A stretch of DNA of 63,168 bases from a virus. The translations under genes were made by a program, and so were the position numbers. Shown here in pieces: positions 24,174 to 35,300 of this stretch. How positions within the stretch are numbered: the first letter of the stretch is position 1; every line of letters begins with the position of its first letter. The stretch spans positions 1-63,168 of IMG/VR virus record IMGVR_UViG_3300034093_001431, one strand, 5' to 3'. The notes below the pieces were generated by a model. The model was not told the DNA's origin. It was given only the letters and a program-made list of their open reading frames with translations, and did no database searches.

Positions 24174-26456
24174 ATGATAATCAGCAGCGTATCTGATCTA
24201 AAGCTGGTGGCTAGGTCCGCCACTAACCGTATTGTTTTTTACGACAGTAACGACCGTCCTATAGTGGGCATCAAGGTTACTGATCAGGTTCAGGTGAGCT
24301 ACACGGACAGCCAGCTGGTAATAATCAACAACGCGGATCAGGTGTACAGGTTCACGATCTACGCTCTGTACGACATAGACGGGAAAGGTTTTACCCCTAT
24401 CGATAATGACAGCTATTCTATAGAAGATTACCAGCAGAAGTTACAGGAGGCGTTCGAATGGCTACAGACCGTAGTGCTTGTAAGCTGTTGCGACGGCGGG
24501 GATAGCCCCTTAGAGCTCAGGTTCTATCCGGACCTAGCGTCATTTCCAGTTCCGGGTACCTCTGGTTTGCTATACATAGACGAGGCCGCTAACACTATAT
24601 ACAGGTGGGATGCTCCCAACTATGTGAGTCTTGGTAATAGCTCTGGAGGCGGGATCAAGTATGGTGTTGCCTCAGGAACAAACACTTACACTGTTACTAT
24701 CACAGGTGTTTCGTCGTACACAGACGGGGATACTTACGTTGTTAAGTTCACCAACGGGAATGATGACGATTCTACTATAGATATTAACGGGCTTGGCCCC
24801 AAGACCTTGGTTAAAAAAGTTAACACACAGGTTACAGGTGGCGATATAGTGTCTGGTCAGGACCTTATAATCATATACGACGGGACTAACTTTCAGTGTA
24901 TAGGTATAGCCCCTAACCAGTTCTTTGCTTACGTCACTAACGATGACTCTGTAACAATCAGCAAGGGTCAGCCTGTTTACGCCTTCGGGGCAGCAGGCAA
25001 CAGGATGAGTGTTAAGTTAGCTTCTAATACTGGAGATGCTACGTCAGCGCAAACCGTTGGGGTAGTATTCAGTTCGAGTATTGCTGCTGGTCAAACGGGA
25101 TTTGTAATAACCCAAGGTGTGATATCCGGTTTAAATACCGCAGCATATTCCCCGGGGGATCAGCTGTACCTTGGCGCGACAGCCGGGACTCTCACCAACG
25201 TGAAGCCATATGCCCCGAATCACTTGGTGTATATAGGAATAGTTGAGAGGGCTAACGCAGGCAACGGTCAGATCTATATCAAGCCGCAAAATGGTTATGA
25301 GTTAGACGAGCTTCACGATGTTGATTTAATAACAACCCCGCCTACAGATAAAGAAGTCCTGACATACAACAGCTCGACAGGGCTTTGGGAGAACAAGCCT
25401 ATCCCGACCCTAGACTTAACTGTACTCAACGCAACCACGGCAAACCAAAGGGAAAATAACTGGGCTCCGTCGGGATGGCCGGGAACAGATATAGTTAAGG
25501 TTATTGATATTACAGTAACTCACGTTGATAAGGTGCTTATCATATCAGGGCTCAGTAACCCTTCTGCCGGAAGGATTGTCACATTAAGAAATAGCAGTGT
25601 TAACCAACTGATTATTCTAGAGCAAAGAGGAAGCGCCTCTACTGCAGCCAATAGATTCAACTTCACAGGTAATGGAGCGTACTTCCTACTACCTGAAAGA
25701 TCAGTAACACTTCTGTATGATGGAACTTATTGGAACCAATTATCTAGCACGGGTATTTATGGAGGCTTGGATTCCTTTGATGATTTCACAAACATAACCC
25801 CTAACTACGCTACAACTAGCAGTAACCTTTATCACTTCCTTTTAAGCGGAACAGGATCAGGTGTTAGATCTGAAGGTGTGTCAGGTATTTACGGAACAAT
25901 TGCAATTTCTACAGGAACAACAACTACCGGTAACGTGAGAGGTTCTGTAGACTTTAGAAGAGGAGCAGGCTTCTTGGGAGGAACCGTTTACAGGCCCGGT
26001 GTTGTACTTAATAAAGTTCTGACGCCCGTGCTTCCTGCGGTCGGTAATGATTACTACTTCCAGTGCGGACTCAACGGAGCTACACCTACAGCTACGGCAG
26101 GTACTGCAGGATTTGGTTTTAATTGGCAGGTTCCAACGATAGCAAGCGGCGTGACCAATTGGCAGACCGTCAACTCCAACACTATAGGAACCATAGTAAA
26201 CACAACAACGTCAGGGCTTGCTCTTACAACGAGCGCTTTTGTTTGGTTAGGGATATTTTTAACAGGTGTTCATGGAGAGGCTGTTTACTTTTATAGCACC
26301 AATGGACAAGACTACGTTGTAGACAACAGGTTCTTAAGAACGACGGGTAACTATCTAGGAACTCCTTACATAAGCGTTGTGAAAACAACAGGTACTACAG
26401 CAAGAGACGTTCAGATGGACTTCTCAGGACTATCATTTAATTCCTCAGTAAGATAA
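24174..26456 (+). CDS. Fiber/appendage protein, 760 aa
   Basis: Start taken at ATG 24174, because the earlier in-frame GTG lies in the terminator. The N-terminal 110 residues are a conserved-looking anchor. Then come repeated small beta modules typical of phage fibers: FPVPGTSGLLYIDEAANTIY, TYTVTITGVSSYTDGDTYVV and SPGDQLYLGATAGTLTNVKP. The C-terminal 300 residues are Gly/Thr/Asn-rich beta structure. Probably a head or tail fiber that contacts the host surface. Confidence 0.75.
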   Translation: MIISSVSDLKLVARSATNRIVFYDSNDRPIVGIKVTDQVQVSYTDSQLVIINNADQVYRFTIYALYDIDGKGFTPIDNDSYSIEDYQQKLQEAFEWLQTVVLVSCCDGGDSPLELRFYPDLASFPVPGTSGLLYIDEAANTIYRWDAPNYVSLGNSSGGGIKYGVASGTNTYTVTITGVSSYTDGDTYVVKFTNGNDDDSTIDINGLGPKTLVKKVNTQVTGGDIVSGQDLIIIYDGTNFQCIGIAPNQFFAYVTNDDSVTISKGQPVYAFGAAGNRMSVKLASNTGDATSAQTVGVVFSSSIAAGQTGFVITQGVISGLNTAAYSPGDQLYLGATAGTLTNVKPYAPNHLVYIGIVERANAGNGQIYIKPQNGYELDELHDVDLITTPPTDKEVLTYNSSTGLWENKPIPTLDLTVLNATTANQRENNWAPSGWPGTDIVKVIDITVTHVDKVLIISGLSNPSAGRIVTLRNSSVNQLIILEQRGSASTAANRFNFTGNGAYFLLPERSVTLLYDGTYWNQLSSTGIYGGLDSFDDFTNITPNYATTSSNLYHFLLSGTGSGVRSEGVSGIYGTIAISTGTTTTGNVRGSVDFRRGAGFLGGTVYRPGVVLNKVLTPVLPAVGNDYYFQCGLNGATPTATAGTAGFGFNWQVPTIASGVTNWQTVNSNTIGTIVNTTTSGLALTTSAFVWLGIFLTGVHGEAVYFYSTNGQDYVVDNRFLRTTGNYLGTPYISVVKTTGTTARDVQMDFSGLSFNSSVR

Positions 26457-26749
26457 TGCTATACTACAAACTAACAGGTATGTTTAAAGATTCTTCTGAT
26501 AAACCACAGGAGATGCACATTATAGAAAAGTGTCAGGAAGAATTGATTTCTACCAGACCAGACGAAATGAAAGAAGTTATAAGGATTCAGTTTAAGAAAT
26601 TAAATAACGGAGTGGTGCCGGAGATAACTTACGACTACCAGTTAATCACACTGACTGAGTTTAATAAGCACGTGATCGAAGACAACTTCGAGTACGTGGA
26701 GATACCTGTCGATGAAGCCGGCAGGATAATGGATGAAGAAATTAAATAA
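26456..26749 (+). CDS. Small protein downstream of the fiber gene, 97 aa
   Basis: MLYYKLTGMFKD... has an alternating strand pattern (EVIRIQFKKL, EITYDYQLITL) and an acidic C-terminus (VEIPVDEAGRIMDEEIK). It shares a TAATG junction with the fiber gene, suggesting translational coupling. It may be a fiber chaperone or cap; no family recognised. Confidence 0.7.
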   Translation: MLYYKLTGMFKDSSDKPQEMHIIEKCQEELISTRPDEMKEVIRIQFKKLNNGVVPEITYDYQLITLTEFNKHVIEDNFEYVEIPVDEAGRIMDEEIK

Positions 26750-26757
26750 ATACTAAT

Positions 26758-27807
26758 ATGATAACAGCAGAACAACTCGGCATCCCGCAGGTTTTATTTG
26801 ACGCCTGCATAGACAAGGTAATAAAAATAAAACAGGTCCACAAGGCAACCCCTCTCCGTACATCTGAGACGGTAACTAACAAGTTGCCTCACCCTTTGTA
26901 TCCCGGAAGGTTTATAACAAAGAGGCAGGTTGTCGAAGGTATCAGTCTTCGCTACTACAAGAAGAATGAATTGTTTGGTGCAGGGCTACTCAACTTTATC
27001 GCTTATCGAACAAGAGAGGGGTACGTGTACTCGGAGGACAAGTCTACGCAAGAAGTGTTCGTGTTCACTAGCTCGCAGGGCAAGGAGTTTGTTGTGCAGT
27101 TGGAAGGAGGTAAGGTCTTAACCTTTGATTCCGCAGGAAAAGAGACGTCCAAGGTTTACTCTATAAAGATAACTAATTCATTTACTCGTGAGGTCACGTA
27201 CCTTACGCGCGAGGTTACCGTTGAGCAGATGGCTTCGGAGTTAAATATTTCACTAGAGCTAGCAACAGAGATAATTAACGCTCACCAAGATTCCGGCGCA
27301 TGGGTCTGGGAAGCATCAACTATCGCTACAAGCAATCACCTAGCTAACGCGTTCTCTACATTGTCTTTGAATGATGGTGTGGTTAGTGGAAACTTTTACG
27401 TGAACGGTAAGGACTTCAGAGAGTTCGAGCCATTCGGTAGTATTGTATTCCCGTTTGGGAAGGCAGGTCAAGACTTCTGCGTGGACTGGGTGCTTTACAA
27501 TGAGCACGTAGACCTGACGCCGGACTGGGTTTCAGAAGGAAACTTTGGTGAGGGAGCAAGGGTACGCATAGCAGAAAAGGAAGACGCTAAGGCGTTTACA
27601 GTAAACGTGGCAGAGACAGACGGTGAGCCGTCCTATGATGCGGAAACCCACACGTTCTACTACAACCCTAGCAAGCAGAGCCTGCTAGCTATAGTGCCGA
27701 CCTTGTTGCCGGCTCAAGGAAAGAACGACGACTACGAGTGTTTGATAGACTTGAAGACAGGTGCGGTGTACTACTCACGATTTGAGGCTATGGCCAACGC
27801 TGAATAG
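26758..27807 (+). CDS. Putative structural protein, 349 aa
   Basis: Begins with a helix-rich segment (EQLGIPQVLFDACIDKVIKIK). The centre carries EVTVEQMASELNISLELATEIINAHQ, and a beta-rich C-terminal half follows. It sits between two fiber-like genes and before a terminator. No domain recognised. Confidence 0.65.
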   Translation: MITAEQLGIPQVLFDACIDKVIKIKQVHKATPLRTSETVTNKLPHPLYPGRFITKRQVVEGISLRYYKKNELFGAGLLNFIAYRTREGYVYSEDKSTQEVFVFTSSQGKEFVVQLEGGKVLTFDSAGKETSKVYSIKITNSFTREVTYLTREVTVEQMASELNISLELATEIINAHQDSGAWVWEASTIATSNHLANAFSTLSLNDGVVSGNFYVNGKDFREFEPFGSIVFPFGKAGQDFCVDWVLYNEHVDLTPDWVSEGNFGEGARVRIAEKEDAKAFTVNVAETDGEPSYDAETHTFYYNPSKQSLLAIVPTLLPAQGKNDDYECLIDLKTGAVYYSRFEAMANAE

Positions 27808-27837
27808 TTTTACTTATTTGTAATGATATAATATTAG

Positions 27838-27870
27838 AAGCCATTAGTTTGAACTATTGGCTTTCTTTTT
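27838..27870 (+). terminator. Rho-independent terminator
   Basis: AAGCCATTAGTT pairs with AACTATTGGCTT (12 positions, one mismatch pair near the middle), then TTCTTTTTT. Confidence 0.8.
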
Positions 27871-27873
27871 TAC

Positions 27874-27881
27874 TATTTTTG
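27874..27881 (+). promoter_or_regulatory. Promoter TATTTTTG
   Basis: Fits TAnnTTTG, 16 nt before the ATG at 27898, next to the terminator. Confidence 0.6.
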
Positions 27882-27897
27882 TACAAAATATAATGAG

Positions 27898-30246
27898 ATG
27901 CCACTAACACCTAATGTGTATCTAGAGTTCGATATTGAAAATAAGCGAGCTAGAGTAATCGACAACACTAACTACGCTGACAATGATATAGTCTTGGCTA
28001 GCCAGAACGCTAAAGGACTTGGTGTTGTGACCGGCCCTACTGGTGTCGCTATCATAAGCGCTAATACTGTTGGGAATCCGCTAGTTAACCTAGCCGTGTC
28101 TACCAATGGACAGTATTTCAACCTTCCGCTAGACGCTAACGGGGAAGTTCTTAACGGAACATACGCGTTCACGTATGCTGTACGCTATGCAGGCACCGGT
28201 TCTATTGATACGATCACTGCCCCTAGCACAGCCCAGTTAGAGTTTGCTAACGCAGGAGCTGTCTTGCAAGACGGTGACCCGATAGTATTCACTGGTAATG
28301 CAAACGTCAACAACAACGGGACGTTCACTATTGCCACTGCAACATACAACCTCGGTCTTGACACGACGACCATTACGGTTGATCAGACCACTCTCGTGAA
28401 CGCAAGCCCTGCAACAGGTAGTTTTTCGTATGACGTGACCAGATCAGGTTTCGCTACCGGGACGTACACATGGAACGGATGTATTAAAGTCACGCCTGCC
28501 GTGACTGTTACTTATAACTGCGAGAGCACACAGTTCGGGCAGATCATATTCAGTGACTCGTCGTCCTTGAACGGTCAGGAACTTGTTAGTAGATCGCTTA
28601 CAGGTTTCTATCCTAACGCCCTGAACCCAGCTCCACCTACAGAGAGTGTTACCACATCAACAACTAGCCTTACATTCAACGAGCTTGCTGTTGGTACGTG
28701 GTCTCACAACCTTACGTTGGTGATGACATACACGCAACCTGATGGTCTTGTGGTTAACTACACAGTAGTGGACACAGGAGAGACTAAGGTTACGTGCGTC
28801 GGTACGTTGTGCGGATTAACCCCGTGTATCGAGAGTATCAAGGATAAGTATGCTGTAGCTTTCAACACAGGCAAGGCTAGCGGCTTAGAACCTATCATCT
28901 TAATGATTCTCCAGCTGTACGCCTTGGCTAAGGAGTACAGAACCTGTGGAGAGTATGATAAGTACGCGTCGACTGTTGCACAGCTTGAGCAGGTACTTGA
29001 TAAGTCAGGTCACTGCGAGTGTGGATGTTGCGACGAAAGCAAGGATGTTCCTTACTGGGTTGATAATTCAAACCTAGACACACCTAGTGCATTCGAACAG
29101 CTTCAAGAACAAGTAGACGAGTTAGAGTTAGCATTAGCCTCGTTGGAAGAGCAGGTAGATAACGCGGATCAGTTTTTGCAAGAACAGATTGATGTCATCA
29201 ACGTGCAGGTTGGCGGCCTTGAGAGTGTTGTGCAAGGCAACGCGTCAGCGCTCCTAGCCTATAACGCTATATCTTCTGACATCATCGCTTTTATTGCTAA
29301 CGTCCTAGCGCTATCAAACTCTCTGAATACTGTTCAGTCGCAAATACTTGCGCTGAATCCTAACTCGGAAAGTTTTGCTGACGACGTTGATGAAATCGAA
29401 GCGCTATTGATTTTGTTTGAATCATCAGTATCTGACTTGGATGATGAGCTGCAGGATATTATAGACAGCATCATTCAGTTTAATTCCGATTACCCAGAGT
29501 ACAGCGCGTACACGGTAAACTTAGCTATTCAGTATAGCGCTGCGGCAAACGCTTTATCGGGGTTGCCAACAGATATAGATGCCTTGCAAGTTCTTCTTGC
29601 CTCATTGACGCCTACAACATACGACGATGATATAGAGGATATCTATAACACGTTAGATCTTTTGATTTCAGCGATTACCAATTTGAGTAATGCTTCTACT
29701 TTGATGCAGTATTCTATTGAGCAGTTGTGGAATACAATAGTCAACATCAACACGTCTATTGCTAATTTACAAGAGCAGATCAACGCGTTGCCACAGAACA
29801 TCGTTAGCTCAAAGATACAACCATTGTATGCCGGCGTGAATGTGTCATCTACGGTATTTACAGTATTAGCGGAGTACCTAACGAAGGGTGGTTATGTTAA
29901 GTTTATCATCAAGGGTCAGGACCCTACCCCTGCTGGTACCGAAGTAACAATAAAAAGAGTCGGGCTTCCTTCTCCTGATTTTACACTGTACAATGTAGCT
30001 GTAGCAGGCAACACATATGAGATTGAAATCATACTCATGCCTGACTTGTCTTCACTTCCTATCACGTTTCATGCAGGCGGTATGATAGACTTGAATGATA
30101 ATCAAACGCCGATATCAATAACAGGCGTAAACTCTACTACTGAAATTGTTTATGGTGAATGGAATGGGTTCTCTATTGAGTCCAACAGCATCAGCAATGT
30201 ATTCAACAGCATTGAAGTTTATGGCCTTAACTTAACTTATGGATAA
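27898..30246 (+). CDS. Second fiber protein with coiled-coil shaft, 782 aa
   Basis: Residues 1-300 are beta-rich with many Asn/Thr/Val. A Cys-rich segment (HCECGCCDES, about 375-385) follows. Residues 400-650 form a long coiled coil (FEQLQEQVDELELALASLEE, LQEQIDVINVQVGGLESVV). The last 130 residues are a beta-rich tip. This anchor-shaft-tip order fits a trimeric fiber. The 3' end overlaps the next gene by 8 nt. Confidence 0.75.
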   Translation: MPLTPNVYLEFDIENKRARVIDNTNYADNDIVLASQNAKGLGVVTGPTGVAIISANTVGNPLVNLAVSTNGQYFNLPLDANGEVLNGTYAFTYAVRYAGTGSIDTITAPSTAQLEFANAGAVLQDGDPIVFTGNANVNNNGTFTIATATYNLGLDTTTITVDQTTLVNASPATGSFSYDVTRSGFATGTYTWNGCIKVTPAVTVTYNCESTQFGQIIFSDSSSLNGQELVSRSLTGFYPNALNPAPPTESVTTSTTSLTFNELAVGTWSHNLTLVMTYTQPDGLVVNYTVVDTGETKVTCVGTLCGLTPCIESIKDKYAVAFNTGKASGLEPIILMILQLYALAKEYRTCGEYDKYASTVAQLEQVLDKSGHCECGCCDESKDVPYWVDNSNLDTPSAFEQLQEQVDELELALASLEEQVDNADQFLQEQIDVINVQVGGLESVVQGNASALLAYNAISSDIIAFIANVLALSNSLNTVQSQILALNPNSESFADDVDEIEALLILFESSVSDLDDELQDIIDSIIQFNSDYPEYSAYTVNLAIQYSAAANALSGLPTDIDALQVLLASLTPTTYDDDIEDIYNTLDLLISAITNLSNASTLMQYSIEQLWNTIVNINTSIANLQEQINALPQNIVSSKIQPLYAGVNVSSTVFTVLAEYLTKGGYVKFIIKGQDPTPAGTEVTIKRVGLPSPDFTLYNVAVAGNTYEIEIILMPDLSSLPITFHAGGMIDLNDNQTPISITGVNSTTEIVYGEWNGFSIESNSISNVFNSIEVYGLNLTYG

Positions 30247-30967
30247 TATGAATTTAGGGGATATATACATACGTGTAAGGGAAAGGCTTGGCAAGGACCA
30301 GTTCGGGGGTTATGTGACACCCCTGAACTTCAACCAACTCCTGCCGTGGGTAAACATATTTAAGCTCAACGACCTGATCAAAGTGTTCGAGGAGAAGTCT
30401 GAGATATCAAGGGACCTGTTCCCGTTTATCAAGACAGTAGGTAGTCCAGATTACCCGCCCATAACACTTGACAGTTACGGATATGGCGAGTACCCTGAAG
30501 ATTATTACTACACCGCACGTTCTTCGTATAGTCAACTTCTCAATAATTGTGGAGGGTATGCGGAGAATGTTAGGATGGTGGAATTCCTTAATCAGCAAGA
30601 CTTCGGATACAGGGTGTCCACTGAATTGATGAAGCCAACCCTCGATCAGCCTATAGCTGTTGATGAGAATGATCGCTTCTTGGTTAGACCTCAGGGTATC
30701 CCTGCCGTTGGTTTTACTTACATTAGAAAGCCAGACACGCCAGTGTTTGATTACGATATCGTAAACGGAAAGGCGGTCTACTTACCACCGGGGACCTTTC
30801 ACACTAACTCTTCTGTTTTACCTGCGGGTACACCGAGCCAGAGCGTGGAGTTCGAGTTTCTAGAAGCAGTGTACGAGGACCTTATGAATATAATAGTCAA
30901 GGAGTACGCGATTAAGATACGCTCCGAGTTTAACTATCAAACAAGCAACACCGACCAAGGCGCATGA
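30239..30967 (+). CDS. Head-tail connector/ring protein candidate, 242 aa
   Basis: N-terminal helices (LGDIYIRVRERLGKDQFG, FNQLLPWVNIFKLNDLIKVF), a beta-rich centre, then SVEFEFLEAVYEDLMNIIVKEYAIKIR near the C-terminus. That last helix pattern (hydrophobic-EFxExxxEDLxxIIVKxxxI) recurs in connector and tail-tube adaptor proteins of podovirus-like Bacteroidota phages. It is the first of three consecutive small ring-type proteins upstream of the 1240-aa hub. Confidence 0.6.
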   Translation: MDNMNLGDIYIRVRERLGKDQFGGYVTPLNFNQLLPWVNIFKLNDLIKVFEEKSEISRDLFPFIKTVGSPDYPPITLDSYGYGEYPEDYYYTARSSYSQLLNNCGGYAENVRMVEFLNQQDFGYRVSTELMKPTLDQPIAVDENDRFLVRPQGIPAVGFTYIRKPDTPVFDYDIVNGKAVYLPPGTFHTNSSVLPAGTPSQSVEFEFLEAVYEDLMNIIVKEYAIKIRSEFNYQTSNTDQGA

Positions 30968-31557
30968 TATCGAAGAGAGTACTAACAGAACTTATACAGA
31001 ACAGGCTAGCGGGCGGTGACGCCCCTGCCGATGTTCAGGGCAAGTACCCTAAGCAGGTGATCGGAAGATTACTTGGTTTGGTGTATTCAGACCTAGCGTC
31101 ACAGAATAAAAAAACTGTACGCAACATGGCGCTCCCGTATGAGCTTGCGGTGACGTCATCGTCTGGTCAGTACTTCTGCACCTTGCCTGTCAGTCCAATC
31201 AACGGTCTGGCTGGTATCGTCTGGGTGAGTGGGTCTGGTGTGCACATCCCTATATCTCAAGGTGTAGAGGAGAACAACATTATGTCTTCGCTTCTTCCTA
31301 TGGTAAACAAGAGAGTCTCTAGGATTGTAGGTAGCAAGATGTATTTTAACTCAAACCCTAACCAAGAATTTGTAGACGTGGAGATTCTCCCAGACTACAA
31401 CTCGCTGTCGGATGACGACAACGTGTGTGTAGAGGGCGTGCAGTCTCAGCTGTTCAACATGGTCATTGCTATGATGAGACAGGGCGCATCACCTTTAGAA
31501 GAGGTTTATAACAACAGAGTGCCTGACACAGACAAACCAACACAGCCCGCTAGATAA
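30964..31557 (+). CDS. Connector/ring protein candidate, 197 aa
   Basis: Starts in an ATGA overlap with the previous gene. VIGRLLGLVYSDLASQNKK is followed by LPYELAVTSSSGQYFCTLPV and a C-terminal helix (SQLFNMVIAMMRQGASPLEEVYN). The order of genes around it matches connector-complex blocks in short-tailed Bacteroidota phages. Assignment is mainly positional. Confidence 0.55.
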   Translation: MISKRVLTELIQNRLAGGDAPADVQGKYPKQVIGRLLGLVYSDLASQNKKTVRNMALPYELAVTSSSGQYFCTLPVSPINGLAGIVWVSGSGVHIPISQGVEENNIMSSLLPMVNKRVSRIVGSKMYFNSNPNQEFVDVEILPDYNSLSDDDNVCVEGVQSQLFNMVIAMMRQGASPLEEVYNNRVPDTDKPTQPAR

Positions 31558-32297
31558 TGGAACAACCAGTAAAGACAATACACAACTTAGTTCTCAGTAC
31601 CATATCGAGAACAAAGAACATGGGCATCACCAACTCGGACTACATGTGGCTCCTTGAGATCGCTATATCCTTCTACCAAGAAAGGCTGAGAGGTTTTGAG
31701 ATGCCGTCTGTTGTGAGCGAGAATATAGAAATTAATCTAGCGAACAGGGTGTGGGCTATACCGGCTGACTTTATAGCGATCAGCCGCGTTGCTTACAGTG
31801 AGAGAGGGAGGTTGTGGGACCTAACAGTGGACAACACCATCAACCTTCTGGATTCTCCCGGCCCATGTGAAAGCCCTGTGTACGCACAGGATGACGCGGG
31901 CGGGTACTTCCTCCCCGGGTACTGGTATGCTTCGTACACAAGATACGGAGAGGGTGGCGGAAAGAACGTAAATTATTACAGGATTGATCACGAGAATCGT
32001 CGCATCGTATTTTCTGAAAGCATCCCTCCGGGGCGTGGCGTTGTAGAGTATCTGAGTTCGGGAAAGAATGTGAACGAACACACCTACATACCTCTCCCGT
32101 ATGTTGATGCTTTCAGAAATTATCTGGTGTGGCAGGCTCATGAATACAGCGACAACCCTATGCTTTATCAAAGAGCCAAGGACAGAGAGCGTCAGTTCAG
32201 AGAATCTATGTGGGACAGCAACATCCTTGCTAAGGCACCTACGCTTAGAGAGTTGTTGGATGAGCTTTACAAAGGAAGCGGCTTAAATCTAAGGTAA
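31557..32297 (+). CDS. Tail tubular protein A-like / ring protein candidate
   Basis: 246 aa. The N-terminal helix YMWLLEIAISFYQERLRGF is followed by VWAIPADFIAISRVAYSERGRLW. The C-terminal half has IVFSESIPPGRGVVEYLSSG and YVDAFRNYLVWQAHEYSDNPMLYQRAKDRERQF, the typical 'strand-turn plus two helices with YxxA..RERQF' signature of gp11/gp4-type tail adaptor proteins. Coupled to the previous gene by TAATG. Confidence 0.65.
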   Translation: MEQPVKTIHNLVLSTISRTKNMGITNSDYMWLLEIAISFYQERLRGFEMPSVVSENIEINLANRVWAIPADFIAISRVAYSERGRLWDLTVDNTINLLDSPGPCESPVYAQDDAGGYFLPGYWYASYTRYGEGGGKNVNYYRIDHENRRIVFSESIPPGRGVVEYLSSGKNVNEHTYIPLPYVDAFRNYLVWQAHEYSDNPMLYQRAKDRERQFRESMWDSNILAKAPTLRELLDELYKGSGLNLR

Positions 32298-32323
32298 TAA
32301 AGCCACAAAGGGCGTGTTTTTTT

Positions 32324-32331
32324 TACCTTTG
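32324..32331 (+). promoter_or_regulatory. Promoter TACCTTTG
   Basis: TACCTTTG follows a T-rich run, 14 nt before the ATG at 32346. Confidence 0.6.
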
Positions 32332-32345
32332 TAAAAAATTGCACG

Positions 32346-35300
32346 ATGCCCATTTTATCAAAGGATATATTCTTCTATGGCGGTATAGACACCGACAGTG
32401 ACGACCGTCTAATTAAAGACGGCGACTACCGCACGGCGGTCAATGCCCGTGGACCAGAGGCAACCTCTTCCTCGGGTGGCGCTATTGAGAACATGACAGG
32501 ACACCTGTATGTTGAGAACAACGCCTTAGGTGATGACGACTACGTTATGGGTGGCTGCGCTTACACTGAGAGGAAATCGATAGTGTACTTTGTATTCAAC
32601 GCGGCGGGCGATCATTCTATATGGTACTACAACACACAGGATCAGACTCACACGTTAATCATACAGGACCCTATCCTAAACTTTCAGATAGACAGAAAGA
32701 TTAATAACGCCGCTGTCATCAACAACATACTGTACTGGACGGACGGGTACTTTGAGTCTTACGAGGTAGGGGTTGATGGGTACTGGGAGTTTAACCCTCC
32801 AAGGATGATCAACATAGACAAGGCGATCGCTGGCTACGCGGTCGTTGACGAGGCCCTTCTTGATATCATAAAGGCGCCAGCGCCATACGCGCTCAATCCT
32901 CAGTACATAACTAACGGCACTCAGGCAAACAACCTGTACGGTCAAGCCTATCAGTTCGCTATTCAGTGGGGGTACGAGAACGGGGAGAGGAGCGTGTGGA
33001 GTGTAACGAGCCCGGTACCTGTACCTACAAAGCAAGAGTATATACAAGGCAGGAACTATAACCAACCGTTTGAGGATAACGCTATTCAGGTAGATATACC
33101 AACAGGGAGTGAGCAGGTGAGGTACCTAAGGGTAGCTGTAAGGCCGGGTAACGACGCCCCGTTCCAAGTGTTCTACGAGTCGGACAAGCTGATTGATGTG
33201 ATAGCGGATAACGTGACTATACCGGTCACTTATGACGGAACGGTTGCAGGGTCTACTGTCCCGCTAGTGGAAGGTATCAGGAACTATGACCGCGTCCCGC
33301 AGGTAGCGGACACGCTGGAGGTGTTGAGTTCCGTGAACCAGCTGGCGTTCGGTAAATTTGTTGAAGGGTACGCAGGGGTTGACTTGGAAGATAGCGGGGT
33401 GTCCTACTACACCACGGAGATACCCAATCAGGTGTACGGCACAGACGCAAAAGTTTCTTATACGATATCCTCGTTTGTTGGATGGACTTTATCTATATAT
33501 ACATCAAGTGCTACTCAATTTAATTTTTGCGCTGGAGATGTTTTGATTTTTCAATTTTCAGATTTTAATGTATCTACTGGATCTCTAGGGTCGCCATATT
33601 TTGTAAGTTATACTATTAGTTCTAGCGATATTAATGATACTACAGGTCTTACTTTATTACAAAAAAGACAAGTGCTTATAAATAAAGTGGGATTATATTT
33701 ATTTGATTTTTTTAATGATCGTTATGGATTAGGTAACCAAACTTTTATTTCAGCTACAGGTTTTTCTGTTTCTTTTTTCATAGAATTTCTTGGAGATGAT
33801 AGAGCTGCTCTTTTTTCTATTAAAGAAACAAAATTCTATTCGCTTTTATCTCCTATAAAAACATTAAAGACCGGGGTTCTCCACGAGTTTGGCATACAGT
33901 ACTACGACAGGGCGATGAGGAACGGTGATGTGTTGACAAACCCTAACTACCAAGTGTATGTGGACTTCCCTTCTCAGGAAGACACCTCTGGTTTTGTTGA
34001 CCCTAGAAGCCCTTACTTTGCAAGGCCGTTACTCACCGGTAGGAACACGCCACCTATCTGGGCTAAGTACTATCAGCTTGTATGGAGACGCACGAAGATT
34101 CAAAACTTTCAGCAAAGAACAGCTGTGAGTATGTATCAGGATGGGTCCTTGTACAAGGTGAACTTGGATACTTATTACGAGCAGGTATGGGGTGCTAAGA
34201 TAAACCACCAGATATCGGTAGGTGACGTGTTCAGAATTAAGAACGCACAGGGAGAAGATGTTCACGACAACGTGACAGGTCTGCCTGATTACGCATACGA
34301 GTACATAGAAGGTCGCGTTGAAAGGTACGACCCTGTCGGTGGAGATAACAACGGGGAGGCTATATGGGTAACCCTGTTTGACTACAACGCTGTGATCAAG
34401 TACTCTGAGAGTTTTGTGGTAGAGGTTTACACCGCTAGAAAAGATTATATTGACGAGCCCTTCTATGAAATCGGTGAGGTGTTTGATGTCGTTGATCCTT
34501 ACACAGAGGATAGAAGACATGGAGGCAAGACCTACACAGGCAACGTAGTCACCGCGCCTGCACTTGGAGGCAACACGTTTGTTGTGGATGGTGATGTTAG
34601 ACCTATACTATTAGGGAACCCTAACGTACCTTACGAGATAGCATTCTTCTACACCGTGGGTAGTGACTTTGTAACCACCGTGACTAATGTGGTTTACGAT
34701 TACGGTACCAACACATCTACAGTAACGACTTCCGATAATAGCAACGGGGATCCTTACGCGAGTTATTTGTTTAGCACAGGATCTGCACAGCCCGGGGAGA
34801 CGTTTACCATAGCTCATGGGTACGGGGATGTTTACTTAAGACCTCGTGCAACTAACAGGCAGAACACTATAACCGGTGGAAACTGGAGGTACTGGGTAGA
34901 GGACCCACACATCTCGGACTACTACATCTCTAACGCTATTGACATCGGGAAGCTAGCCTTGGTGAACAAGTACGGCGGTAGAAAAAATCAGAAAGCTAGC
35001 CTTATACACGGCGGGTCCTACATAGACAATACCAACGTCAACAATATTTGTAGCTTTGACTTCAATATCAACAACAAGATAGACCTTGACGAACAGTTCG
35101 GGGATATCAGGTGGATTGGTATGAGCGGGTACACCCTAAAGGTTCTGCAGGACAGGAAGGAGACCTCGGTCTATATTCAGCGTGCGACTCAGGTTAACGG
35201 TGACGGCAGCGTGTCTGTGTCTAACCTTAACGACAGGACTTGGGGAGGTATCAACCCCTATGAATCATTGTACGGAACCATACACCCGCTATCTGTAAAA

